Source of the DNA: JANNRR01 sp031401675
GTDB taxonomy: Bacteria > Pseudomonadota > Alphaproteobacteria > Rhodobacterales > Rhodobacteraceae
Assembly (NCBI GenBank): GCA_031401675.1
Contig: JANNRR010000105.1
Span: 1-64,000, forward strand
Length of the DNA stretch: 64,000 nt
Reading direction: 5' to 3'
The notes beneath the pieces were generated by a model. That model saw only the letters and a program-made list of their open reading frames with translations, was not told the origin of the DNA and ran no database searches. Made by a program: the position numbers and the translations under genes. This document shows positions 17,295 to 25,644 of the stretch, in pieces (within the stretch, counting starts at the first letter, position 1; the number at the start of each line of letters is the position of its first letter).

Positions 17295-18173
17295 CTATCG
17301 CCTTCGTACTTGCCGGGGGGTCTTCCTTAAGCGTGCGCGAAACGCCCGTGTCAGGTGCTGCTGGTCCGAAAACCCCGTTTCGATCGCCACATGTACTATC
17401 GGCATGTCCGTGGTCGACAGGAGTTGCACCGCCTTTCGCAGACGCCGGTCGATGACATACGAATAGGGCGTCGACCCGGTATGTTGCTGGAAGCGTGTCG
17501 TGAGCTGCGTCAGGCTGAGCCCGGAGGCCTGACTGATATCGGATAGGGAGATATCCTCGGAAAACCTGCTTTCGATGAACTCAATCGCCCGTTTGACCCG
17601 TGCGTCCGGACCGCCACCCAACTCGGGCAGCCGCATCGGCTCCGACCAATGCGAGACGGCGATCTCGAGCATCAGCAATCGCATGGCTGCATCGGCAAAC
17701 AGGCGCCCGCATCTCAGGCCGGGGGCAATCGCGCGGCTGAGCATCATGGCAAGATTGGTGAGTGCCGGACGCTCCGTATAGTTCGCGGGACGCAGGCGGC
17801 CGGACGCATATCGGTCCTTGTCGAAGTCCGGGAGATAGGCGGCGAGGGCATCGGAATCAAACTCCAGTGTTAAGCTCGTCTGCCGTTCGCCTTTTACTTC
17901 CCAAGCCAAACGGACTTCCAGGCCCGGCGGAATCAGACAAACGTCGCCGGGCCGGGTCGGTGTATCATCCAGAATTCCGTCCATGCGAGTCAGGTGTTTC
18001 GATGTACCCGAAAGGTCGACCACCAGCGCGTTCCGGTTGGTGGACGTGAATGTCACATCGCTTGATGTTTCTGACAGCAACCCAATGCGGAAATAATCGC
18101 CCTCGTATTTACGGAATGATATTTCCTGATCCAGATCATGATAATCCTGAAGAGTCTTGTACTGCTTGGGCAT
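17295..18173 (-). CDS. AraC-family transcriptional regulator
   Basis: A 292-residue regulator. The C-terminal 100 residues form the double helix-turn-helix of the AraC/XylS family (EDISLSDISQASGLSLTQLT, then VAIETGFSDQQHLTRAFRA and the terminal KTPRQVRR). The N-terminal part resembles a cupin-like sensing domain (RPGDVCLIPPGLEVRL). It may regulate the nearby importer and dehydratase genes, though no shared operator was seen. Codon use is less GC-rich than in neighbouring genes. Confidence 0.88.
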   Translation of the reverse strand: MPKQYKTLQDYHDLDQEISFRKYEGDYFRIGLLSETSSDVTFTSTNRNALVVDLSGTSKHLTRMDGILDDTPTRPGDVCLIPPGLEVRLAWEVKGERQTSLTLEFDSDALAAYLPDFDKDRYASGRLRPANYTERPALTNLAMMLSRAIAPGLRCGRLFADAAMRLLMLEIAVSHWSEPMRLPELGGGPDARVKRAIEFIESRFSEDISLSDISQASGLSLTQLTTRFQQHTGSTPYSYVIDRRLRKAVQLLSTTDMPIVHVAIETGFSDQQHLTRAFRARLRKTPRQVRRR

Positions 18174-18522
18174 GCGCTTGCTCCGCTGGTCGCGGGGTAA
18201 AGCTACTCAGCAGTACGTAGTCTCTCAAGCCCGCCCACAATTGTGTGATTGCCAGCGCTCACCGTGATCACGCCGATTTCAATTGCGTTTGAAACAGCTA
18301 GTCACGATGATGTGAAAAGAATTGATCCCCAACGTCAGGTTCCGAGTATTTGCGCCTTGCAGGAGATGACTGCCTGAAACATTAGAAAACTCTGCGGGCA
18401 GAAACAGAAATTTGAACTGCTGAAATGTTTCAGGGCGGCCGCCGGGATATGCGCAGGAAGCACCCATTCGCCCCAAATTTGTTGCAACGGTTGCTTGAGA
18501 AACTGCACCGCAGACGAGAGTA
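18174..18522. other. AT-richer gap upstream of the AraC gene
   Basis: No supported gene. The part next to the AraC start is AT-rich and probably holds its promoter; a hairpin closing the transcript of the small secreted protein marks the other side. Confidence 0.35.
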
Positions 18523-18548
18523 GCCCCAACCCGATCGGGGGTTGGGGC
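18523..18548 (-). terminator. GC-rich hairpin after small secreted protein gene
   Basis: Ten-base-pair perfect stem GCCCCAACCC / GGGTTGGGGC with a six-base loop, about 40 bases after the small secreted protein gene. On the minus strand no T run follows, so strength as an intrinsic terminator is uncertain. Confidence 0.5.
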
Positions 18549-18590
18549 CCAAAACAAGCACAGAGTCGATCCGTGCGCTGCAAGTAGCGC

Positions 18591-18866
18591 TCAGCGCCGC
18601 AGCGCCGCCTCGATCCCTGCCTTGATTTCCGCTTCGGTGTTCGAGCTCGTCATCACACCGTTGATCTCGGCAAGCTGGCCGAGAGACAGCGTCATCACGT
18701 CGCCTTCCAGACCATACTTCATCAGCGCGAGCTTGGCTGAAGCCTCGAGCATCGAAATGCCGCTTCTCATCATCGAGCCTTGCATTTCGTCCATCATCTT
18801 GCTGTCTTGCGCAGTTGCGACCGTCGCCGACAGTGCCAGAATTGCCGCCAGTATTGTTAGACGCAT
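18591..18866 (-). CDS. Small secreted protein, unknown function
   Basis: A 91-residue protein with a clear Sec signal peptide (MRLTILAAILALSATVATAQ) and a short helical, methionine-rich mature part (SKMMDEMQGSMMRSGISMLE). The ATG at 18866 is chosen because GGAAAGGA stands six bases upstream and the signal peptide begins here; an in-frame start 13 codons earlier adds a non-signal leader. I do not recognise the family. Its upstream region is a six-copy 23-bp tandem repeat array. It is likely periplasmic; single gene with its own hairpin terminator. Confidence 0.7.
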   Translation of the reverse strand: MRLTILAAILALSATVATAQDSKMMDEMQGSMMRSGISMLEASAKLALMKYGLEGDVMTLSLGQLAEINGVMTSSNTEAEIKAGIEAALRR

Positions 18867-18900
18867 CAGGAATCCTTTCCACGTTTTCTTAGAAGTAGTA

Positions 18901-19038
18901 GTCAAGCATCCACAGCGGCCCGAGTCAAGCGTCCACAGCGGCCCGAGTCAAGCATCCACAGCCGCCCGAGTCAAGCATCCACAGAGAGCTCAGTCAAGCA
19001 TCCACTGCCGCCCGAGTCAAGCATCCACAGCGGCCCGC
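18901..19038. repeat. Six tandem 23-bp repeats
   Basis: Six adjacent 23-bp units (starting 18901, 18924, 18947, 18970, 18993 and 19016) with consensus GTCAAGCATCCACAGCGGCC plus CGA. The first 13 bases are nearly invariant; the fourth copy diverges in its last third and the fifth has one change in the core. The array lies directly upstream of the small secreted protein gene and could be a set of protein-binding sites or a simple tandem repeat locus. Confidence 0.9.
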
Positions 19039-19349
19039 CCCGGTCAGATTGCACCATCGGCGCGATATCTTCGTCATAGCGTGAGGTTCGGAGGCTCTTG
19101 TCCCTGAAAAACACATTCAACGCAGTTCGGTTCGAGACCGCTGTTTCGCTGGCCGAGTCCTCGCACAGACCCCGAAGGCGTTATTGTCGAATTCACCCGG
19201 GTTTTTGTACAATAATTCGGAAGACGCCTCCGATTGCCGTCTTGCACGGCCCGGGCTTGCGCCCGGCCACTGGCGCCTGGAACGGCGCGAGCATACAATG
19301 CGCCGCACCGGTCCGACCGTCGCCTTCCCGGACCGCAGGAGTGTCACCC
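19039..19349. other. Gap before dusA
   Basis: No supported gene. The stretch around 19175-19220 is AT-richer and may hold the dusA promoter. The reading frame of dusA is open through much of it, but conservation begins only at the GTG at 19350. Confidence 0.35.
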
Positions 19350-20348
19350 GTGCCCAAAAGCGAAGGCGGAGCGGCAGCGAGGCTGTCCGTCGCCCCGATG
19401 ATGGACTGGACCGACCGGCATTGCCGGATGTTCCACCGGCAGATGAGCCGGCGGGCGCGGCTTTATACCGAAATGCTGACCGCCGCCGCCGTCATCCACG
19501 GGCCGCGCGACCGGCTGCTGGGCTTTGATCCGGCCGAGCATCCGGTGGCGGTGCAGCTTGGCGGCTCGAACCCGGCGCAATTGGCGAAAGCCACCCGGAT
19601 CGCGGCCGATCATGGCTATGACGAGGTCAACCTGAATTGTGGCTGCCCGTCCGACAAGGTGCAATCGGGATGCTTCGGGGCGGTGCTGATGCGGCAACCG
19701 GGGCTGGTCGCCGACAGTGCGGCGGCGATGATTGCCGCCAGCCCGGTCGAGGTCACGGTCAAGTGCCGGATCGGCGTCGACGATCAGGACCCCGAGGCGG
19801 CGTTGCCGGCATTTCTGGCGGCAGTGTCGGCAGCCGGAGTGACGCGGTTCCAGATCCACGCCCGCAAGGCCTGGCTGCACGGGCTGTCGCCCAAGGAAAA
19901 CCGCGACGTTCCGCCGCTGGATTACGATCTGGTATTGCAGATGAAGCGGGAGTTCCCGCACTTGCATCTGTCGTTGAACGGCGGGGTGACCTCGCTGGCG
20001 CAGGCAAAAGCACTGCTGGATCAGGGGCTTGACGGGGTGATGATCGGCCGCGCCGCCTATCACGCGCCGAACGCCGTGCTGATCGGGGCCGATGCGGCGC
20101 TGTACGGCGATGCGCCGGGGCCGGACGCCTTTGCCGTGCTGGACGCGATGCGCCCCTACATCGCCCGGCATCTGGCCGGGGGCGGGCGGCTGCATTCGGT
20201 GACCCGGCACATGCTGGGGCTGTTCAACGGGCAAGCGGGCGCGCGCGGCTGGCGGCGGGTGCTGTCGGAACTGGCACCCGCCAATGGCGCCGGGCTGCAG
20301 GTGCTGGACCTGGCTCTGGCCCGGGTGCAGGAGCGTCAGGCGGCGTAG
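19350..20348 (+). CDS. dusA: tRNA-dihydrouridine synthase A
   Basis: A 332-residue flavoenzyme that reduces uridine to dihydrouridine in the D-loop of tRNA. Family signatures are RLSVAPMMDWTDRHCR at the N-terminus, RARLYTEMLTAAAVIHG, and NLNCGCPSDKVQSGCFGAVL with the catalytic cysteine, then CRIGVDDQD and the DusA-type HARKAWLHGLSPKENR. The GTG at 19350 lies eight bases after AGGAG and gives a normal length. Convergent with the exporter gene, with a 25-base gap. Confidence 0.95.
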   Translation: MPKSEGGAAARLSVAPMMDWTDRHCRMFHRQMSRRARLYTEMLTAAAVIHGPRDRLLGFDPAEHPVAVQLGGSNPAQLAKATRIAADHGYDEVNLNCGCPSDKVQSGCFGAVLMRQPGLVADSAAAMIAASPVEVTVKCRIGVDDQDPEAALPAFLAAVSAAGVTRFQIHARKAWLHGLSPKENRDVPPLDYDLVLQMKREFPHLHLSLNGGVTSLAQAKALLDQGLDGVMIGRAAYHAPNAVLIGADAALYGDAPGPDAFAVLDAMRPYIARHLAGGGRLHSVTRHMLGLFNGQAGARGWRRVLSELAPANGAGLQVLDLALARVQERQAA

Positions 20349-20373
20349 GTCAGTCGCAATCGTACAGCGCCGC

Positions 20374-21567
20374 TCATGCGGTTGTTGCCGATGCTTGTCC
20401 CAGCACCAGCCGCGACAGAACGAACGCCACGACACCGCACAGCGCAATCGCCGCCAGCATCGGCACCACGGTGCCGTCAAAGAACGGCCCCACCGCCGCG
20501 ATCATCACGCCGCCGGCCAGCATCTGCAGGGTGCCGCCAAGCGACGAGGCCAGACCGGCAATCTCGCCGTGGTCATCCAGCGCCATCACCATCGTGGTCG
20601 GGATCACCAGACCAAGGCAGGCGTTGGCGGCAAACAGCCCGCCGATCACCACCGGCAGACTGGCGAGGCCGGCCATCGCAACCCCAAGGAGGATCACGGT
20701 GCACAGGGCAAATCCCGCCGTGGCCAGCGCCACCACCCGGCGCGGACCAAAGCGTTCGCCCATGGGTGCGGCCAGTTGCGATGACGAAAAGAAGCCGAGC
20801 GCGTTCACGGCAAAGGCCAGCGAAAAGCCGGTGGGCGAAAGGCCGTAAGTCCCGGTATAGACAAAGGCCGCCGAGGCGATGAACACGAAAAAGCTGGCCA
20901 TGCCGCAGCCGCCCAACAGGGTCAGGCCCATGAACATCCGGTCGCTGAACAGAACCCCGGCACCGCGCCACAGGTTGGCAGCATTGACCGCAACCCGGTC
21001 CTTTGCCGCCAGCGTTTCCGGCAGCACAAACCCGGTCATCAGCAGGCTGGCCACGGCGGCCAGGCCCAGCACGGCAAAGATCGCCCGCCAATCCCACAGC
21101 GCGATCAGCCCGGACCCGGCCAACGGGGCCAGGAACGGCGATACCGAGATCACCAGCATCACCAGCGCCATCAGCCGCGTCGCCGCCGGGCCGGTGTGCA
21201 GATCGCGGATGATGGCGCGCGGCACCACCATCAGCACCGCCCCGCCCGCCCCCTGCAAGGCCCGTCCGGCGATCAGCAGTCCGATCGACGGCGCGAGCGC
21301 ACAGGCAACCGAGCCTGCGATGAACACCAAGAGCCCGACATACAGCGGCAGCTTGCGCCCGGCCTGATCGGCCCACGGACCATAGATCAGCTGCGCCAGC
21401 CCGAACGTCACGAAATAGGCGGTGAGGGTCCATTGTGTAGCCGAAATCGAAGCCCCGAGGTCGCTGCCAATGGCCGGCATCGCTGGCAGGAACATGTCGA
21501 TGGCGAAGGGTCCGACTGCGGACAACAGCCCAAGCACCAGCGCCGAACGGAACAGACCGATGGTCAT
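20374..21567 (-). CDS. Bcr/CflA-type multidrug MFS exporter
   Basis: A 397-residue major facilitator with twelve predicted transmembrane segments. The beginning FAIDMFLPAMPAIGSDLGAS is the Bcr/CflA drug-resistance subgroup signature, and GPWADQAGRKLPLYVGL is the conserved loop between helices 2 and 3. Drug/proton antiport across the inner membrane is the known role of the subgroup; the substrate here is unknown. Divergent from the TauE/SafE gene. Confidence 0.88.
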   Translation of the reverse strand: MTIGLFRSALVLGLLSAVGPFAIDMFLPAMPAIGSDLGASISATQWTLTAYFVTFGLAQLIYGPWADQAGRKLPLYVGLLVFIAGSVACALAPSIGLLIAGRALQGAGGAVLMVVPRAIIRDLHTGPAATRLMALVMLVISVSPFLAPLAGSGLIALWDWRAIFAVLGLAAVASLLMTGFVLPETLAAKDRVAVNAANLWRGAGVLFSDRMFMGLTLLGGCGMASFFVFIASAAFVYTGTYGLSPTGFSLAFAVNALGFFSSSQLAAPMGERFGPRRVVALATAGFALCTVILLGVAMAGLASLPVVIGGLFAANACLGLVIPTTMVMALDDHGEIAGLASSLGGTLQMLAGGVMIAAVGPFFDGTVVPMLAAIALCGVVAFVLSRLVLGQASATTA

Positions 21568-21710
21568 TGCTGCAGGCTTTTCAAAGCGGGAATCCGGGTG
21601 GGGAAGTTCACCGGCAGGCTAACCAGGTTCTGCGGTCATGGCCAGACCCGATCGGCGGCGCTGGCACTCGGCCCATGGCGGCGCTATCACCAACCGAAAG
21701 GAGCACCCTG

Positions 21711-22535
21711 ATGCCCGACTGGTCCGACCTGTTCCTGATGCTGGGGTTCCTTTTGGCCATCGGCGCCTTTGCCGGTGTGATCGCCGGTCTCTTGGGTGTC
21801 GGCGGCGGCATCGTGCTGGTGCCGGCATTTTTCTATGCGTTCAGTTACCTCGGCTACGACAGCCCGCACCTGATGCAGATCTGTCTGGCGACGTCGTTGG
21901 CCACCATCATCGTCACTTCGGTCCGCTCGGTCACCGCGCACAACCGCAAAGGTGCAGTAGACTGGGGCATTCTGCGCAGCTGGGCCCCGGGGATCGTGGT
22001 CGGGGCCGCCCTTGGCGTGCTGGTCGCGACCGGGCTGAAAACCACGGTGCTGCAGGCGATATTCGGCGGGCTGGGCATGGTGGTCGGCCTGTATCTGGGT
22101 TTCGGTCGCGCCGACTGGCGGCTGGCGCAAGCGATGCCGGGCCGGTTCACCCGCTCGGTCCTGTCGCCGGTGCTGGGGTTCCTGTCGGTGCTGATGGGCA
22201 TCGGCGGCGGCTCGTTCGGGGTGCCGCTGATGAGCCTGTACGGCGTACCGATCCACCGCGCCGTCGCCACCGCCTCGGGCTTTGGCGTCATGATCGCGGT
22301 GCCGGGCGTGCTGGGGTTCCTGTTTGCCGAGGTGGCCCCGGCAGGCCGCCCGCCCTTTACCGTCGGGGCGGTCAATCTGGTGGCTTTTGTCGTCATCGTG
22401 GCGGTGTCGTTGCAGACCACCAGCTTCGGCGTCAGGCTTGCACATGCGATGGACGCGCGGCCGCTGAAACGGCTGTTCGCCCTGTTCCTGACGCTGGTCG
22501 CGCTGAACATGCTGCGCAAGGCGGCGGGTTGGTAG
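21711..22535 (+). CDS. TauE/SafE-family anion exporter
   Basis: A 274-residue membrane protein with about eight transmembrane segments and the duplicated family motif: GVIAGLLGVGGGIVLVPAFF near the N-terminus and VLMGIGGGSFGVPLMSLYG in the second half. Members export sulfite, sulfoacetate or related organic anions. AAAGGAG lies eight bases before the ATG. No sulfonate genes are nearby, so the substrate is open. Confidence 0.9.
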   Translation: MPDWSDLFLMLGFLLAIGAFAGVIAGLLGVGGGIVLVPAFFYAFSYLGYDSPHLMQICLATSLATIIVTSVRSVTAHNRKGAVDWGILRSWAPGIVVGAALGVLVATGLKTTVLQAIFGGLGMVVGLYLGFGRADWRLAQAMPGRFTRSVLSPVLGFLSVLMGIGGGSFGVPLMSLYGVPIHRAVATASGFGVMIAVPGVLGFLFAEVAPAGRPPFTVGAVNLVAFVVIVAVSLQTTSFGVRLAHAMDARPLKRLFALFLTLVALNMLRKAAGW

Positions 22536-22615
22536 GTGACAGAGCGGTCGCTGCCGGATAACATGTCGCGTCAATACGGGATCTGTCGCCCCGTTCACCT
22601 GACAGGAGCAGCAAC

Positions 22616-23089
22616 ATGCAGAAAATCACCCCGTTTCTGATGTTCAACGATCAGGCCGAGGCGGCGCTGACGCTTTACACCGCGATCTTCAAGTCGTCGA
22701 AGGTCGGCGCGCTGACCCGCTTCGGCGATGGCGGGCCGCTGCCGAAGGGCACGCTGATGAGCGCCTCTTTCGAACTCGAGGGGCTGAAGTTCCACTGCTA
22801 CAACGCCGGGCCGCATTTCCAGTTCTCCGAAGGCATCTCGCTGTACGTCGACTGCGTTGATCAGGCCGAGGTGGATTACTACTGGAACGCTTTCTGCAAG
22901 ACCGGCACCCCATCCCGCTGCGGCTGGCTGAAGGATGCGTTCGGGGTTTCCTGGCAGATCATCCCCTCCGCCCTGCCGCAGCTGTTGAACGATCCGGACC
23001 CGGCGCGGGCCGGACGGGCGATGCAGGCCATGTTGCAAATGGGCAAGATCGACGTGGCCGCGCTGGAGGCTGCCGCGAACGCGGGATGA
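22616..23089 (+). CDS. PhnB-like VOC-superfamily protein
   Basis: A 157-residue glyoxalase/VOC-fold protein of the PhnB or 3-demethylubiquinone methyltransferase-like group (MQKITPFLMFNDQAEAALTL, then DQAEVDYYWNAFC and CGWLKDAFGVSWQIIP). The function is unknown in most members despite the annotation history of the family. ACAGGAGCA precedes the ATG. Monocistronic by position. Confidence 0.85.
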   Translation: MQKITPFLMFNDQAEAALTLYTAIFKSSKVGALTRFGDGGPLPKGTLMSASFELEGLKFHCYNAGPHFQFSEGISLYVDCVDQAEVDYYWNAFCKTGTPSRCGWLKDAFGVSWQIIPSALPQLLNDPDPARAGRAMQAMLQMGKIDVAALEAAANAG

Positions 23090-23280
23090 CGGGGCCGTGC
23101 GGGCCGGGTACTGCTTGTCCGGGTCTGTGCCGAAAGGGATGATTTCGCCCCAGACAGACCGAAAGGTGTAGGCATGGCCACACAGCCGGCGCGAAGGTCG
23201 GCCTGAGCCCTATGTGAACAATGCGGCGCTGGTGACGAATGTCCGCAATCACGTCGTTCACACCAACGCTGGCTGCAACC

Positions 23281-24678
23281 TCATTTTACAGCTTGCCAAA
23301 CTTCTTCAACCACAGTTCGCACCATCATAACATCTGCGCGCGTGGTGTCGAACTGGCCAACTTGAACACGGATGATCTTGCGACCTTCAAACGCGGCTTG
23401 GGTCAGGTAGATGCGCCCATCGTCGTTGATCGCATCCACCAGTCTTTGTTGGGCGGCATCATCGCCGGGACAGCGGAAAGAAAACAGGCTGAGGATCGGC
23501 TCTGTCACGATCTCGAACCCATCGAGCGCGCGGATTTTCTCGGCCAGTTCCTCGGCCCAAGATACATGATTGCGGATACGGGTTTGCAGGCCTTCCAGCC
23601 CATATGATCGGATCAGGAACCACAACTTGAGCGCCCGAAAACGGCGACCAAGCGGAATGGTCCATTCCGAGTAGTTGGTCACCTTGTCGCCACTGGTCTT
23701 CAGAAATTCGGGCTCGATCTTCAGGGTTTTCAACTGCGACGTTGGATCACGAAGGAATTGAACCGAACAATCAAACTGTGCGCCTAACCATTTGTGAGGG
23801 TTAAAGACGATGCTATCGAACCCATCAACACCGCGCCAGAAACGGTCCCGAAATTCGGGACAGATCATTGCTGCCCCTGCCCACGCGGCATCGACATGGG
23901 TGTAAAGATCATAGGCACGCGCAACTTCAAGGATTGGGGCAAGGTCATCAGAGCCTCCCACGCCAGTCCCTCCGGTGATAGCGATGATCCCCGCAGGGGT
24001 ATGGCCTGCGGCCAAGTCCGCCTTGATTGCCGCATCAAGCCTGGCTGCATCCATACCAGCAAGCGGGCCGGTGCCTGTGATTTTAACAAGGTTTTCCTGA
24101 CCAATGCCAGACACCCAACAGGCCCGATCAATCGAGGAATGGACCTGATCCGAACAATAAATACGGAGCTTTCGTCGACCTGAAAGACCCGTCCGGTTGC
24201 CTGTAAATTCCGTGGCACTCTCGCGCATTGTCAGGACCGCAGAAAGCGTGGCGGATGACGCGCTATCTTGTATCACGCCGGACATACCGTCAGGCAGGTC
24301 AAGTGCTTGGCGCAACCAATCCACCATAACCCCCTCGACCTCGGTTGCCGCGGGAGAGGTCTGCCAAAGCATACATTGCGCTGCCACGATGTTGACAAGC
24401 TGTTCTGCAAGCATTGACGGCGGAGATGCATTGGCCGGGAAATAGGCAAAAAATCTTGGGTGCTGCCAATGAGTCATGCCAGGCATGATGATGGCATCGA
24501 AGTCACGCAGGATTGTCGCCATATCCTCTGGCTGATACGGCGGTGATTTGGGAAGCTGGGCTGCGATTTCGCCGGGTTTGGTTTGCGCACGTACTGGTCT
24601 GCTTCGAAGGGTCTTGTGATACCTCGCGCCCCAATCGGCGATTTCTTTACTCCAGTCTGCAAACTCATCCCAGTCCAT
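23281..24678 (-). CDS. PLP-dependent aromatic amino acid decarboxylase
   Basis: A 465-residue group II decarboxylase. The PLP lysine is in FNPHKWLGAQFDCS, with the conserved HVDAAWAGAAMICPE region upstream and ITGGTGVGGSDDL before it. The N-terminal MTHWQHPRFFAYFPANASPPSMLAEQL is characteristic of aromatic-L-amino-acid decarboxylases (Trp, Tyr, DOPA or Phe). Base composition is visibly less GC-rich than the flanking genes, a hint of acquisition. AGGAAATGAGTT precedes the ATG. A short reading frame overlaps its start. Product would be an aromatic amine; no amine oxidase or transporter is adjacent. Confidence 0.88.
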   Translation of the reverse strand: MDWDEFADWSKEIADWGARYHKTLRSRPVRAQTKPGEIAAQLPKSPPYQPEDMATILRDFDAIIMPGMTHWQHPRFFAYFPANASPPSMLAEQLVNIVAAQCMLWQTSPAATEVEGVMVDWLRQALDLPDGMSGVIQDSASSATLSAVLTMRESATEFTGNRTGLSGRRKLRIYCSDQVHSSIDRACWVSGIGQENLVKITGTGPLAGMDAARLDAAIKADLAAGHTPAGIIAITGGTGVGGSDDLAPILEVARAYDLYTHVDAAWAGAAMICPEFRDRFWRGVDGFDSIVFNPHKWLGAQFDCSVQFLRDPTSQLKTLKIEPEFLKTSGDKVTNYSEWTIPLGRRFRALKLWFLIRSYGLEGLQTRIRNHVSWAEELAEKIRALDGFEIVTEPILSLFSFRCPGDDAAQQRLVDAINDDGRIYLTQAAFEGRKIIRVQVGQFDTTRADVMMVRTVVEEVWQAVK

Positions 24679-24877
24679 AACTCATTTCCTGTTTTGGATC
24701 ACTTACGAGCGGGACTTGGCCGGTCGCTTCCAGGTATCGCGTTAGTCTGTCATCAATATCATAGGCAACAAAGCAAGAAACGCCGACATTCGAGCCGATG
24801 CGGCAAAAGCCCGCAAGGTCCGCAGAACAGCCATTCGGGGTCAGGTCAAGAACCCCGGGACAGAATGGCGTGGTCAC
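24665..24877 (-). CDS. Possible 70-residue protein, unknown
   Basis: A short frame with a GTG start nine bases after the DUF1289 stop and GAGGA upstream; its stop overlaps the decarboxylase start by 14 bases. The predicted protein contains three cysteines and no recognisable domain (CPGVLDLTPNGCSADLAGFC). It could be a real linker gene, or a chance frame in the leader of the decarboxylase. Weak. Confidence 0.3.
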   Translation of the reverse strand: MTTPFCPGVLDLTPNGCSADLAGFCRIGSNVGVSCFVAYDIDDRLTRYLEATGQVPLVSDPKQEMSYGLG

Positions 24878-24886
24878 GACCGATCC

Positions 24887-25117
24887 TCAGCGGTCAAGCC
24901 GTCCGGCCCGGCCACCGCGCCGGACGCGCAGACCGGGGGCGCGGGTCGGCAGATCGGCCATGATTTCGGCCCGGGCCGCCGGCGACAACCGCGACCAGAC
25001 CGAGATTTCCTCGATGGTGCGAAAGCAGCCGACGCAAATGCGTTCTTCGGGGTGAACGACGCACAGCTTGATGCAGGGGCTTTCCACCTCGGCCCGGCTC
25101 CAGACTTCATCGTTCAC
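24887..25117 (-). CDS. DUF1289-domain protein
   Basis: A 76-residue protein with the DUF1289 core SPCIKLCVVHPEERICVGCFRT, containing four cysteines in a pattern suggesting a metal site, followed by EISVWSRLSPAARAEIM. Function is unknown across the family. The GTG start overlaps the ruvX stop, so it is translationally coupled to ruvX and ccmI, an arrangement I would expect in Rhodobacterales. Confidence 0.88.
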   Translation of the reverse strand: MNDEVWSRAEVESPCIKLCVVHPEERICVGCFRTIEEISVWSRLSPAARAEIMADLPTRAPGLRVRRGGRAGRLDR

Positions 25118-25644
25118 GTCGCTGCCCCGTCCTGGTTGGCGTCAAGATTTGCATCCCGGTCTCGCGCCGCGTCGCGCCGCATGTGACCGATCCGGTCCAG
25201 CAGCCCCTGCAGGATATAGCCTGCGGCGACATGGTCGATCACTTCTTTACGACGCTTGCGCGACGTATCCGCCTCCAACAGTGCCCTTTCTGCCGCAACC
25301 GTCGACAGCCGCTCGTCCCAGAAGCCGATAGGCAGATCGGTCAGGCGGCTGAGGTTGCGGGCAAAGGCGCGGGTAGACTGGCAACGCGGGCCTTCGGACC
25401 CGTCCATGTTGCGCGGCAGACCGAGGATCAGCCCGCCCAGATTGCGCCCGGCGACAATGGCCAGCACCGCCGCCGCATCAACCCCGAACCTGGTCCGCCG
25501 GATGGTCGACAGCGGCGTCGCCACCGACAGCGTCAGGTCCGATACCGCGACGCCGATGGTCTTTTCGCCAAGGTCCAGCCCGGCCAGCGCCCGCATCGGG
25601 GCCAGTGCGCCGGCAAAGGCGGCGACATCCTCGAACACGCTCAT
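25114..25644 (-). CDS. ruvX: Holliday junction resolvase-like protein YqgF/RuvX
   Basis: A 176-residue RNase H-like nuclease of the YqgF family, implicated in pre-16S rRNA 5' processing. Visible motifs: LAGLDLGEKTIGVAVSD with the first acidic residue, LILGLPRNMDGSEGP, and DERLSTVAAER with the further acidic residue; the C-terminal DHVAAGYILQ is typical. The ATG at 25644 overlaps the ccmI stop. An N-terminal extension of about 20 residues precedes the usual start of the fold. Confidence 0.92.
   Translation of the reverse strand: MSVFEDVAAFAGALAPMRALAGLDLGEKTIGVAVSDLTLSVATPLSTIRRTRFGVDAAAVLAIVAGRNLGGLILGLPRNMDGSEGPRCQSTRAFARNLSRLTDLPIGFWDERLSTVAAERALLEADTSRKRRKEVIDHVAAGYILQGLLDRIGHMRRDAARDRDANLDANQDGAAT

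Noticed and set aside
18901..19038. Plasmid-type replication iterons
   Set aside because: The repeats lack the AT-rich stretch and adjacent replication initiator gene expected of an origin, and the resemblance to DnaA boxes is only partial.
18901..19038. CRISPR array
   Set aside because: The units are directly adjacent without unique spacers and no cas gene is near.
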